Assembly: GCA_037893245.1 (NCBI GenBank)
Contig: JBAIAA010000117.1
Span: forward strand, 1,364,001-1,428,000
Length of the DNA: 64,000 nucleotides
Direction: 5' to 3'
Origin: Crossaster papposus
Lineage: Eukaryota > Echinodermata > Asteroidea > Velatida > Solasteridae
This document shows positions 1 through 9,645 of this stretch, piece by piece (within the stretch, counting starts at the first letter, position 1; every line of letters starts with the position of its first letter). The translations under genes were made by a program, and so were the position numbers. The notes under the pieces were generated by a model, which saw only the letters and a program-made list of their open reading frames with translations, did not search any database and had not been told where the DNA came from.

Positions 1-1056
1 TCTTCTGCTGCTGTTGCTTCAGTACAGGTTGATGTTGACTCAAGATGTGGCAATATTCCACCTTATTCTTCCCCTGCTGCTTCAGCGCAGGTTGATGTTG
101 GCTCCAGATGCGATGACATTCCTCTTCATTCTTCTGCTGCTGCTGCTTCAGTGCAGGTTGATGTTTGTTCCAGATGTAGTAATATTTCACCTTATTTTTC
201 TCCTGCTGCTTCGAGCAGGTTGATGTTGGCTGCAGATGTGGCAATATTCCACCTTATTCTTCTCCTGCTGCTTCAGGGCAGGTTGATGTTCGCTCCAGAT
301 GTGGCAATATTCCACCTGATTCTTCTCCTGCTGCTGCTTCAGCGGAGGCCGATGGTGGTTCCAGATGTGGCAATAATCCACCTTATTCTTCTCCTGCTGC
401 TGCTTCAGCGCAGTTTGGGGTTGGCCCGAGATGTGACAATATTCCACCTTGTTCTTCTCCTGCTGCTTCAGCGCAGGTTGATGTTCGCTCCCGATGTGGC
501 AATATTCCACCTTATTCTTCTGCTGCTGCTGCTTCAGCGCAGGTTGATGTTGGCTCCAGATGTGGCAATAATCCACCATATTGTTCTCGTGCTGCTGCTT
601 CAGCGCAGGCCGATGGTGGCTCCAGATGTGGCAATATTCCACCTTATTCTTCTGCTGCTGCTACTTCAGCGCAGGTTGATGTTGGCTCCAGATGTGGCAA
701 TATTCCACCTTGTTTTTGTGCTGCTGCTGCTTCCGCGCAGGTTGATGTTGGAGATGTTGCAATATTCCACCTTATTCTTCTGCTGCTGCTGTTTCAGCGC
801 AGGTTGATGTTGGCTCCAGATGTGGCAATAATCCACCTTATTCTTCTTCTGCTGCTGCTTTAGCGCAGGCCGATGGTGGCTCCAGATGTGGCAATAATCC
901 ACCTTATTCTTCTGCTGCTGCTACTTCAGCGCAGGTTGATGTTGGCTCCAGATGTGGCAATATTCCACCTTATTCTTCTCCTGCTGCTGCTTCAGCGCAG
1001 GTTGATGTTGGAGATGTTGCAATAATCCACTATATTCTTCTTCAGCTGCTTCAGCG
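1..1056 (+). repeat. HOR unit U0, left-truncated by the window
   Basis: The last 24 bp of A, then B to Q complete. A full unit would be 1,098 bp. B has TTCTTCCCCTGC and C has the GCGATGACATT variant. Confidence 0.93.
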
Positions 1057-1122
1057 CAGGTTGATGTTGGCTCCAGATGTGGCAATATTCCACCTTATTC
1101 TTCTGCTGCTGTTGCTTCAGTA
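1057..1122 (+). repeat. Monomer type A (66 bp), first of the reference HOR
   Basis: Consensus-like 5' part. It is recognised by GCTGCTGTTGCTTCAGTA at its 3' end, where one CTG is changed to TTG and the usual CAGCG end is CAGTA. I use it as the arbitrary start of each HOR. Later units carry GTGGAAATATT in place of GTGGCAATATT. Confidence 0.9.
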
Positions 1123-1185
1123 CAGGTTGATGTTGACTCAAGATGTGGCAATATTCCACCTTATTCTTCTCCTGCTGCTTCAGCG
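1123..1185 (+). repeat. Monomer type B (63 bp)
   Basis: Diagnosed by GTTGACTCAAGATG where other monomers read GTTGGCTCCAGATG. It has one CTG unit fewer, which gives 63 bp. Later variants read ATATTGCACC or ATATTGCACTT instead of ATATTCCACC. Confidence 0.9.
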
Positions 1186-1251
1186 CAGGTTGATGTTGGC
1201 TCCAGATGCGACGACATTCCTCTTCATTCTTCTGCTGCTGCTGCTTCAGTG
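1186..1251 (+). repeat. Monomer type C (66 bp)
   Basis: The most divergent centre in the HOR: ATGCGACGACATTCCTCTTC replaces the usual ATGTGGCAATATTCC block. It ends CAGTG instead of CAGCG. Some copies (U0, U2, U3, U4, U6) read GCGATGACATT, a CpG to TpG difference. Confidence 0.9.
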
Positions 1252-1313
1252 CAGGTTGATGTTTGTTCCAGATGTAGTAATATTTCACCTTTTTTTTCTC
1301 CTGCTGCTTCGAG
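1252..1313 (+). repeat. Monomer type D (62 bp)
   Basis: Diagnosed by GTTTGTTCCAGATGTAGTAA followed by TATTTCACC, and by ending CTTCGAG rather than CTTCAGCG. The altered end makes it 62 bp and shifts the reading frame. With the first bases of E it forms a short perfect hairpin. Confidence 0.9.
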
Positions 1314-1317
1314 CAGG
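1300..1317. other. Perfect short hairpin at the D/E junction, once per HOR
   Basis: CCTGCT, a 6-base loop GCTTCG, then AGCAGG form a perfect 6-bp stem. It arises because D ends CTTCGAG instead of CTTCAGCG, so it occurs only at D/E joins. Whether it folds or matters in the cell is unknown. Confidence 0.6.
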
Positions 1318-1376
1318 TTGATGTTGGCTGCAGATGTGGCAATATTCCACCTTATTCTTCTCCTGCTGCTTCAGGG
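1314..1376 (+). repeat. Monomer type E (63 bp) with PstI site
   Basis: Diagnosed by GTTGGCTGCAGATG, which contains CTGCAG (a PstI site), normally once per HOR, and by the CTTCAGGG end. In units U47, U49, U51 and U53 it reads TTGATGATGGCTGCAG. Confidence 0.9.
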
Positions 1377-1442
1377 CAGGTTGATGTTCGCTCCAGATGT
1401 GGCAATATTCCACCTGATTCTTCTCCTGCTGCTGCTTCAGCG
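1377..1442 (+). repeat. Monomer type F (66 bp)
   Basis: Diagnosed by GATGTTCGCTCCAGATG and by CCACCTGATTC in place of CCACCTTATTC. It shares the TTCGCTCC block with type I, suggesting common descent within the HOR. Confidence 0.9.
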
Positions 1443-1508
1443 GAGGCCGATGGTGGTTCCAGATGTGGCAATAATCCACCTTATTCTTCTCCTGCTGCTG
1501 CTTCAGCG
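1443..1508 (+). repeat. Monomer type G (66 bp)
   Basis: Starts GAGGCCGATGGTGGTTCC and has AATAATCC in place of AATATTCC. The GCCGATGGTGG block is shared with types K and O. Confidence 0.9.
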
Positions 1509-1571
1509 CAGTTTGGGGTTGGCCCGAGATGTGACAATATTCCACCTTGTTCTTCTCCTGCTGCTTCAGCG
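1509..1571 (+). repeat. Monomer type H (63 bp)
   Basis: Diagnosed by its divergent start CAGTTTGGGGTTGGCCCGAG and by GTGACAATATT. A CAGTCTGGGG variant marks several units (for example U11, U26, U36, U39-associated copies near 48.9 kb, and U45). Confidence 0.9.
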
Positions 1572-1637
1572 CAGGTTGATGTTCGCTCCCGATGTGGCAA
1601 TATTCCACCTTATTCTTCTGCTGCTGCTGCTTCAGCG
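1572..1637 (+). repeat. Monomer type I (66 bp)
   Basis: Diagnosed by TTCGCTCCCGATG (F has TTCGCTCCAGATG). A TTCGGTCCCG variant marks units U15, U17, U22 and U23. Confidence 0.9.
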
Positions 1638-1703
1638 CAGGTTGATGTTGGCTCCAGATGTGGCAATAATCCACCATATTGTTCTCGTGCTGCTGCTTCA
1701 GCG
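1638..1703 (+). repeat. Monomer type J (66 bp)
   Basis: Diagnosed by CCACCATATTGTTCTCGTGC after AATAAT. Many later units have CCACCGTATTG, a CpG to CpA difference. Confidence 0.9.
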
Positions 1704-1769
1704 CAGGCCGATGGTGGCTCCAGATGTGGCAATATTCCACCTTATTCTTCTGCTGCTGCTACTTCAGCG
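1704..1769 (+). repeat. Monomer type K (66 bp)
   Basis: Starts CAGGCCGATGGTGGCTCC and ends GCTGCTACTTCAGCG. It is nearly identical to type O; the main difference is AATATTCC here against AATAATCC in O. Variants include CAGGCTGATGG and GGCTCGAGATG (an XhoI site). Confidence 0.9.
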
Positions 1770-1835
1770 CAGGTTGATGTTGGCTCCAGATGTGGCAATA
1801 TTCCACCTTGTTTTTGTGCTGCTGCTGCTTCCGCG
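1770..1835 (+). repeat. Monomer type L (66 bp)
   Basis: Diagnosed by CCACCTTGTTTTTGTGCTGC and the CTTCCGCG end. Units derived from the 1,490-bp class have CTTCAGCG at the end instead. Confidence 0.9.
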
Positions 1836-1897
1836 CAGGTTGATGTTGGAGATGTTGCAATATTCCACCTTATTCTTCTGCTGCTGCTGTTTCAGCG
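1836..1897 (+). repeat. Monomer type M (62 bp)
   Basis: Carries GTTGGAGATGTTGCAATATT: a 4-bp deletion of CTCC plus a G to T change compared with the consensus. It ends CTGTTTCAGCG. The deletion is shared with type Q. Confidence 0.9.
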
Positions 1898-1963
1898 CAG
1901 GTTGATGTTGGCTCCAGATGTGGCAATAATCCACCTTATTCTTCTTCTGCTGCTGCTTTAGCG
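1898..1963 (+). repeat. Monomer type N (66 bp; 72 bp in some units)
   Basis: Has AATAATCC (later AATCATCC), then TTATTCTTCTTCTGC, and here ends CTTTAGCG. Nine units carry a 72-bp form with an extra CTGCTT (near 11.16, 17.44, 19.97, 22.50, 28.58, 31.11, 41.95, 45.77 and 48.30 kb). Confidence 0.88.
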
Positions 1964-2029
1964 CAGGCCGATGGTGGCTCCAGATGTGGCAATAATCCAC
2001 CTTATTCTTCTGCTGCTGCTACTTCAGCG
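1964..2029 (+). repeat. Monomer type O (66 bp)
   Basis: Same start and end as K (CAGGCCGATGG, CTACTTCAGCG) but with AATAATCC. It is the monomer missing from 1,032-bp units and is fused to P in the 1,038-bp units, where the start reads CAGGTCGGTGGTGG. Confidence 0.9.
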
Positions 2030-2095
2030 CAGGTTGATGTTGGCTCCAGATGTGGCAATATTCCACCTTATTCTTCTCCTGCTGCTGCTTCAGCG
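2030..2095 (+). repeat. Monomer type P (66 bp), consensus-like
   Basis: Carries no diagnostic substitution apart from TTCTCCTGCTGCTG in its tail. It is one of the least derived monomers. Confidence 0.88.
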
Positions 2096-2154
2096 CAGGT
2101 TGATGTTGGAGATGTTGCAATAATCCACTATATTCTTCTTCAGCTGCTTCAGCG
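2096..2154 (+). repeat. Monomer type Q (59 bp), last of the reference HOR
   Basis: The shortest regular type. It shares GTTGGAGATGTTGCAAT with M, then reads AATCCACTATATTCTTC, and has one CTG unit fewer. A CCGGTTGATG start marks U33, U45, U47, U49 and U51. Confidence 0.9.
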
Positions 2155-3186
2155 CAGGTTGATGTTGGCTCCAGATGTGGCAATATTCCACCTTATTCTT
2201 CTGCTGCTGTTGCTTCAGTACAGGTTGATGTTGACTCAAGATGTGGCAATATTCCACCTTATTCTTCTCCTGCTGCTTCAGCGCAGGTTGATGTTGGCTC
2301 CAGATGCGACGACATTCCTCTTCATTCTTCTGCTGCTGCTGCTTCAGTGCAGGTTGATGTTTGTTCCAGATGTAGTAATATTTCACCTTATTTTTCTCCT
2401 GCTGCTTCGAGCAGGTTGATGTTGGCTGCAGATGTGGCAATATTCCACCTTATTCTTCTCCTGCTGCTTCAGGGCAGGTTGATGTTCGCTCCAGATGTGG
2501 CAATATTCCACCTGATTCTTCTCCTGCTGCTGCTTCAGCGGAGGCCGATGGTGGTTCCAGATGTGGCAATAATCCACCTTATTCTTCTCCTGCTGCTGCT
2601 TCAGCGCAGTTTGGGGTTGGCCCGAGATGTGACAATATTCCACCTTGTTCTTCTCCTGCTGCTTCAGCGCAGGTTGATGTTCGCTCCCGATGTGGCAATA
2701 TTCCACCTTATTCTTCTGCTGCTGCTGCTTCAGCGCAGGTTGATGTTGGCTCCAGATGTGGCAATAATCCACCATATTGTTCTCGTGCTGCTGCTTCAGC
2801 GCAGGCCGATGGTGGCTCCAGATGTGGCAATATTCCACCTTATTCTTCTGCTGCTGCTACTTCAGCGCAGGTTGATGTTGGCTCCAGATGTGGCAATATT
2901 CCACCTTGTTTTTGTGCTGCTGCTGCTTCCGCGCAGGTTGATGTTGGAGATGTTGCAATATTCCACCTTATTCTTCTGCTGCTGCTGTTTCAGCGCAGGT
3001 TGATGTTGGCTCCAGATGTGGCAATCATCCACCTTATTCTTCTTCTGCTGCTGCTTTAGCGCAGGTTGATGTTGGCTCCAGATGTGGCAATATTCCACCT
3101 TATTCTTCTCCTGCTGCTGCTTCAGCGCAGGTTGATGTTGGAGATGTTGCAATAATCCACTATATTCTTCCTCAGCTGCTTCAGCG
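2155..3186 (+). repeat. HOR unit U2, 16-mer (1,032 bp)
   Basis: A to Q with type O missing (1,098 minus 66). N has AATCATCC. The remaining order is unchanged. Confidence 0.94.
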
Positions 3187-4218
3187 CAGGTTGATGTTGG
3201 CTCCAGATGTGGCAATATTCCACCTTATTCTTCTGCTGCTGTTGCTTCAGTACAGGTTGATGTTGACTCAAGATGTGGCAATATTCCACCTTATTCTTCT
3301 CCTGCTGCTTCAGCGCAGGTTGATGTTGGCTCCAGATGCGATGACATTCCTCTTCATTCTTCTGCTGCTGCTGCTTCAGTGCAGGTTGATGTTTGTTCCA
3401 GATGTAGTAATATTTCACCTTATTTTTCTCCTGCTGCTTCGAGCAGGTTGATGTTGGCTGCAGATGTGGCAATATTCCATCTTATTCTTCTCCTGCTGCT
3501 TCAGGGCAGGTTGATGTTCGCTCCAGATGTGGCAATATTCCACCTGATTCTTCTCCTGCTGCTGCTTCAGCGGAGGCCGATGGTGGTTCCAGATGTGGCA
3601 ATAATCCAACTTATTCTTCTCCTGCTGCTGCTTCAGCGCAGTTTGGGGTTGGCCCGAGATGTGACAATATTCCACCTTGTTCTTCTCCTGCTGCTTCAGC
3701 GCAGGTTGATGTTCGCTCCCGATGTGGCAATATTCCACCTTATTCTTCTGCTGCTGCTGCTTCAGCGCAGGTTGATGTTGGCTCCAGATGTGGCAATAAT
3801 CCACCATATTGTTCTCGTGCTGCTGCTTCAGCGCAGGCCGATGGTGGCTCCAGATGTGGCAATATTCCACCTTATTCTTCTGCTGCTGCTACTTCAGCGC
3901 AGGTTGATGTTGGCTCCAGATGTGGCAATATTCCACCTTGTTTTTGTGCTGCTGCTGCTTCCGCGCAGGTTGATGTTGGAGATGTTGCAATATTCCACAT
4001 TATTCTTCTGCTGCTGCTGTTTCAGCGCAGGTTGATGTTGGCTCCAGATGTGGCAATCATCCACCTTATTCTTCTTCTGCTGCTGCTTTAGCGCAGGTTG
4101 ATGTTGGCTCCAGATGTGGCAATATTCCACCTTATTCTTCTCCTGCTGCTGCTTCAGCGCAGGTTGATGTTGGAGATGTTGCAATAATCCACTATATTCT
4201 TCTTCAGCTGCTTCAGCG
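3187..4218 (+). repeat. HOR unit U3, 16-mer (1,032 bp)
   Basis: Same O deletion as U2, so the two were probably copied together. G has AATAATCCAAC, a private change. Confidence 0.94.
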
Positions 4219-5316
4219 CAGGTTGATGTTGGCTCCAGATGTGGCAATATTCCACCTTATTCTTCTGCTGCTGTTGCTTCAGTACAGGTTGATGTTGACT
4301 CAAGATGTGGCAATATTCCACCTTATTCTTCTCCTGCTGCTTCAGCGAAGGTTGATGTTGGCTCCAGATGCGATGACATTCCTCTTCATTCTTCTGCTGC
4401 TGCTGCTTCAGTGCAGGTTGATGTTTGTTCCAGATGTAGTAATATTTCACCTTATTTTTCTCCTGCTGCTTCGAGCAGGTTGATGTTGGCTGCAGATGTG
4501 GCAATATTCCACCTTATTCTTCTCCTGCTGCTTCAGGGAAGGGTGATGTTCGCTCCAGATGTGGCAATATTCCACCTGATTCTTCTCCTGCTGCTGCTTC
4601 AGCGGAGGCCGATGGTGGTTCCAGATGTGGCAATAATCCACCTTATTCTTCTCCTGCTGCTGCTTCAGCGCAGTTTGGGGTTGGCCCGAGATGTGACAAT
4701 ATTCCACCTTGTTCTTCTCCTGCTGCTTCAGCGCAGGTTGATGTTCGCTCCCGATGTGGCAATATTCCACCTTATTCTTCTGCTGCTGCTGCTTCAGCGC
4801 AGGTTGATGTTGGCTCCAGATGTGGCAATAATCCACCATATTGTTCTCGTGCTGCTGCTTCAGCGCAGGCCGATGGTGGCTCCAGATGTGGCAATATTCC
4901 ACCTTATTCTTCTGCTGCTGCTACTTCAGCGCAGGTTGATGTTGGCTCCAGATGTGGCAATATTCCACCTTGTTTTTGTGCTGCTGCTGCTTCCGCGCAG
5001 GTTGATGTTGGAGATGTTGCAATATTCCACCTTATTCTTCTGCTGCTGCTGTTTCAGCGCAGGTTGATGTTGGCTCCAGATGTGGCAATCATCCACCTTA
5101 TTCTTCTTCTGCTGCTGCTTCAGCGCAGGTCGATGGTGGCTCCAGATGTGGCAATAATCCACCTTATTATTCTGCTGCTGCTACTTGAGCGCAGGTTGAT
5201 GTTGGCTCCAGATGTGGCAATATTCCACCTTATTCTTCTCCTGCTGCTGCTTCAGCGCAGGTTGATGTTGGAGATGTTGCAATAATCCACTATATTCTTC
5301 TTCTGCTGCTTTAGCG
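4219..5316 (+). repeat. HOR unit U4, complete 17-mer (1,098 bp)
   Basis: O is present as CAGGTCGATGG and ends CTACTTGAGCG. F starts AAGGGTGATG after a changed E end. Confidence 0.94.
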
Positions 5317-6414
5317 CAGGTTGATGTTGGCTCCAGATGTGGCAATATTCCACCTTATTCTTCTGCTGCTGTTGCTTCAGTACAGGTTGATGTTGACCCA
5401 AGATGTGGCAATATTCCACCTTATTCTTCTCCTGCTGCTTCAGCGCAGGTTGATGTTGGCTCCAGATGCGACGACATTCCTCTTCATTCTTCTGCTGCTG
5501 CTGCTTCAGTGCAGGTTGATGTTTGTTCCAGATGTAGTAATATTTCACCTTATTTGTCTCCTGCTGCTTCGAGCAGGTTGATGTTGGCTGCAGATGTGGC
5601 AATATTCCACCTTATTCTTCTCCTGCTGCTTCAGGGCAGGTTGATGTTCGCTCCAGATGTGGCAATATTCCACCTGATTCTTCTCCTGCTGCTGCTTCAG
5701 CGGAGGCCGATGGTGGTTCCCGATGTGGCAATAATCCACCTTATTCTTCTCCTGCTGCTGCTTCAGCGCAGTTTGGGGTTGGCCCGAGATGTGACAATAT
5801 TCCACCTTGTTCTTCTCCTGCTGCTTCAGCGCAGGTTGATGTTCGCTCCCGATGTGGCAATATTCCACCTTATTCTTCTGCTGCTGCTGCTTCAGCGCAG
5901 GTTGATGTTGGCTCCAGATGTGGCAATAATCCACCATATTGTTCTCGTGCTGCTGCTTCAGCGCAGGCCGATGGTGGCTCCAGATGTGGCAATATTCCAC
6001 CTTATTCTTCTGCTGCTGCTACTTCAGCGCAGGTTGATGTTGGCTCCAGATGTGGCAATATTCCACCTTGTTTTTGTGCTGCTGCTGCTTCCGCGCAGGT
6101 TGATGTTGGAGATGTTGCAATATTCCACCTTATTCTTCTGCTGCTGCTGTTTCAGCGCAGGTTGATGTTGGCTCCAGATGTGGCAATCATCCACCTTATT
6201 CTTCTTCTGCTGCTGCTTTAGCGCAGGCCGATGGTGGCTCCAGATGTGGCAATAATCCACCTTATTCTTCTGCTGCTGCTACTTCAGCGCAGGTTGATGT
6301 TGGCTCCAGATGTGGCAATATTCCACCTTATTCTTCTCCTGCTGCTGCTTCAGCGCAGGTTGATGTTGGAGATGTTGCAATAATCCACTATATTCTTCTT
6401 CAGCTGCTTCAGCG
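5317..6414 (+). repeat. HOR unit U5, complete 17-mer (1,098 bp)
   Basis: All types in order. B reads GTTGACCCAAGATG and D reads TTATTTGTCTCC; both are private changes. Confidence 0.94.
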
Positions 6415-7512
6415 CAGGTTGATGTTGGCTCCAGATGTGGCAATATTCCACCTTATTCTTCTGCTGCTGTTGCTTCAGTACAGATTGATGTTGACTCAAG
6501 ATGTGGCAATATTCCACCTTATTCTTCTCCTGCTGCTTCAGCGCAGGTTGATTTTGGCTCCAGATGCGATGACATTCCTCTTCATTCTTCTGCTGCTGCT
6601 GCTTCAGTGCAGGTTGATGTTTGTTCCAGATGTAGTAATATTTCACCTTAGTTTTCTCCTGCTGCTTCGAGCAGGTTGATGTTGGCTGCAGATGTGGCAA
6701 TATTCCACCTTATTCTTCTCCTGCTGCTTCAGGGCAGGTTGATGTTCGCTCCAGATGTGGCAATATTCCACCTGATTCTTCTCCTGCTGCTGCTTCAGCG
6801 GAGGCCGATGGTGGTTCCAGATGTGGCAATAATCCACCTTATTCTTTACCTGCTGCTGCTTCAGCGCAGTTTGGGGTTGGCCCGAGATGTGACAATATTC
6901 CACCTTGTTCTTCTCCTGCTGCTTCAGCGCAGGTTGATGTTCGCTCCCGATGTGGCAATATTCCACCTTATTCTTCTGCTGCTGCTGCTTCAGCGCAGGT
7001 TGATGTTGGCTCCAGATGTGGCAATAATCCACCATATTGTTCTCGTGCTGCTGCTTCAGCGCAGGCCGATGGTGGCTCCAGATGTGGCAATATTCCACCT
7101 TATTCTTCTGCTGCTGCTACTTCAGCGCAGGTTGATGTTGGCTCCAGATGTGGCAATATTCCACCTTGTTTTTGTGCTGCTGCTGCTTCCGCGCAGGTTG
7201 ATGTTGGAGATGTTGCAATATTCCACCTTATTCTTCTGCTGCTGCTGTTTCAGCGCAGGTTGATGTTGGCTCCAGATGTGGCAATCATCCACCTTATTCT
7301 TCTTCTGCTGCTGCTTCAGCGCAGGTCGATGGTGGCTCCAGATGTGGCAATAATCCACCCTATTCTTCTGCTGCTGCTACTTCAGCGCAGGTTGATGTTG
7401 GCTCCAGATGTGGCAATATTCCACCTTATTCTTCTCCTGCTGCTGCTTCAGCGCAGGTTGATGTTGGAGATGTTGCAATAATCCACTATATTCTTCTTCT
7501 GCTGCTTCAGCG
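6415..7512 (+). repeat. HOR unit U6, complete 17-mer (1,098 bp)
   Basis: All types in order. D reads CCTTAGTTTTC, which puts a TAG in the frame that is open in neighbouring units. G reads TTCTTTACCTGC. Confidence 0.94.
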
Positions 7513-8610
7513 CAGGTTGATGTTGGCTCCAGATGTGGCAATATTCCACCTTATTCTTCTGCTGCTGTTGCTTCAGTACAGGTTGATGTTGACTCAAGAT
7601 GTGGCAATATTCCACCTTATTCTTCTCCTGCTGCTTCAGCGCAGGTTGATGTTGGCTCCAGATGCGACGACATTCCTCTTCATTCTTCTGCTGCTGCTGC
7701 TTCAGTGCAGGTTTATGTTTGTTCCAGATGTAGTAATATTTCACCTTATTTTTCTCCTGCTGCTTCGAGCAGGTTGATGTTGGCTGCAGATGTGGCAATA
7801 TTCCACCTTATTCTTCTCCTGCTGCTTCAGGGCAGGTTGATGTTCGCTCCAGATGTGGCAATATTCCACCTGATTCTTCTCCTGCTGCTGCTTCAGCGGA
7901 GGCCGATGGTGGTTCCAGATGTGGCAATAATCCACCTTATTCTTCTCCTGCTGCTGCTTCAGCGCAGTTTGGGGTTGGCCCGAGATGTGACAATATTCCA
8001 CCTTGTTCTTCTCCTGCTGCTTCAGCGCAGGTTGATGTTCGCTCCCGATGTGGCAATATTCCACCTTATTCTTCTGCTGCTGCTGCTTCAGCGCAGGTTG
8101 ATGTTGGCTCCAGATGTGGCAATAATCCACCGTATTGTTCTCGTGCTGCTGCTTCAGCGCAGGCCGATGGTGGCTCCAGATGTGGCAATATTCCACCTTA
8201 TTCTTCTGCTGCTGCTACTTCAGCGCAGGTTGATGTTGGCTCCAGATGTGGCAATATTCCACCTTGTTTTTGTGCTGCTGCTGCTTCCGCGCAGGTTGAT
8301 GTTGGAGATGTTGCAATATTCCACCTTATTCTTCTGCTGCTGCTGTTTCAGCGCAGGTTGATGTTGGCTCCAGATGTGGCAATCATCCAACTTATTCTTC
8401 TTCTGCTGCTGCTTCAGCGCAGGTCGATGGTGGCTCCAGATGTGGCAATAATCCACCTTATTCTTCTGCTGCTGCTACTTCAGCGCAGGTTGATGTTGGC
8501 TCCAGATGTGGCAATATTCCACCTTATTCTTCTCCTGCTGCTGCTTCAGCGCAGGTTGATGTTGGAGATGTTGCAATAATCCACTATATTCTTCTTCTGC
8601 TGCTTTAGCG
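7513..8610 (+). repeat. HOR unit U7, complete 17-mer (1,098 bp)
   Basis: All types in order. D starts CAGGTTTATG, and J already has the CCACCGTATTG form. Confidence 0.94.
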
Positions 8611-9645
8611 CAGGTTGATGTTGGCTCCAGATGTGGCAATATTCCACCTTATTCTTCTGCTGCTGTTGCTTCAGCGCAGGTTGATGTTGGCTCCAGATGC
8701 GACGACATTCCTCTTCATTCTTCTGCTGCTGCTGCTTCAGTGCAGGTTGATGTTTGTTCCAGATGTAGTAATATTTCACCTTATTTTTCTCCTGCTGCTT
8801 CGAGCAGGTTGATGTTGGCTGCAGATGTGGCAATATTCCACCTTATTCTTCTCCTGCTGCTTCAGGGCAGGTTGATGTTCGCTCCAGATGTGGCAATATT
8901 CCACCTGATTCTTCTCCTGCTTCTGCTTCAGCGGAGGCCGATGGTGGTTCCAGATGTGGCAATAATCCACCTTATTCTTCTCCTGCTGCTGCTTCAGCGC
9001 AGTTTGGGGTTGGCCCGAGATGTGACAATATTCCACCTTGTTCTTCTCCTGCTGCTTCAGCGCAGGTTGATGTTCGCTCCCGATGTGGCAATATTCCACC
9101 TTATTCTTCTGCTGCTGCTGCTTCAGCGCAGGTTGATGTTGGCTCCAGATGTGGCAATAATCCACCATATTGTTCTCGTGCTGCTGCTTCAGCGCAGGCC
9201 GATGGTGGCTCCAGATGTGGCAATATTCCACCTTATTCTTCTGCTGCTGCTACTTCAGCGCAGGTTGATGTTGGCTCCAGATGTGGCAATATTCCACCTT
9301 GTTTTTGTGCTGCTGCTGCTTCCGCGCAGGTTGATGTTGGAGATGTTGCAATATTCCACCTTATTCTTCTGCTGCTGCTGTTTCAGCGCAGGTTGATGTT
9401 GGCTCCAGATGTGGCAATCATCCACCTTATTCTTCTTCTGCTGCTGCTTTAGCGCAGGCCGATGGTGGCTCCAGATGTGGCAATAATCCACCTTATTCTT
9501 CTGCTGCTGCTACTTCAGCGCAGGTTGATGTTGGCTCCAGATGTGGCAATATTCCACCTTATTCTTCTCCTGCTGCTGCTTCAGCGCAGGTTGATGTTGG
9601 AGATGTTGCAATAATCCACTATATTCTTCTTCTGCTGCTTCAGCG
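8611..9645 (+). repeat. HOR unit U8, 16-mer (1,035 bp)
   Basis: One 63-bp monomer is lost by an A/B fusion: an A-type start and GCTGTTGCTTC end is followed directly by C. The other types follow in order. Confidence 0.93.

Larger units (their letters stand above)
1057..2154 (+). repeat. HOR unit U1, complete 17-mer (1,098 bp), reference
   Basis: All seventeen types A to Q in order; each boundary was checked against the numbered sequence. D has an A to T change that lengthens its T run near 1,291. Confidence 0.96.

Noticed and set aside
187-642. Minus-strand glutamine/lysine-rich repeat ORFs as genes
   Set aside because: They are the reverse reading of the same monomers, repeated dozens of times with the array, and end wherever D, M or Q shifts the frame.
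1377-1442. CENP-B box in type F (TTCGCTCCAGATGTGG)
   Set aside because: It matches seven of the nine core bases of the box (TTCG, A, then TGTG instead of CGGG). GATGTGG is simply the ancestral sequence of all monomers, so the match is probably chance. Type I matches less well.
2096-2154. TATA-like ACTATATTC in type Q as a promoter
   Set aside because: An AT-rich hexamer in a repeat with no gene downstream is not evidence of a promoter.
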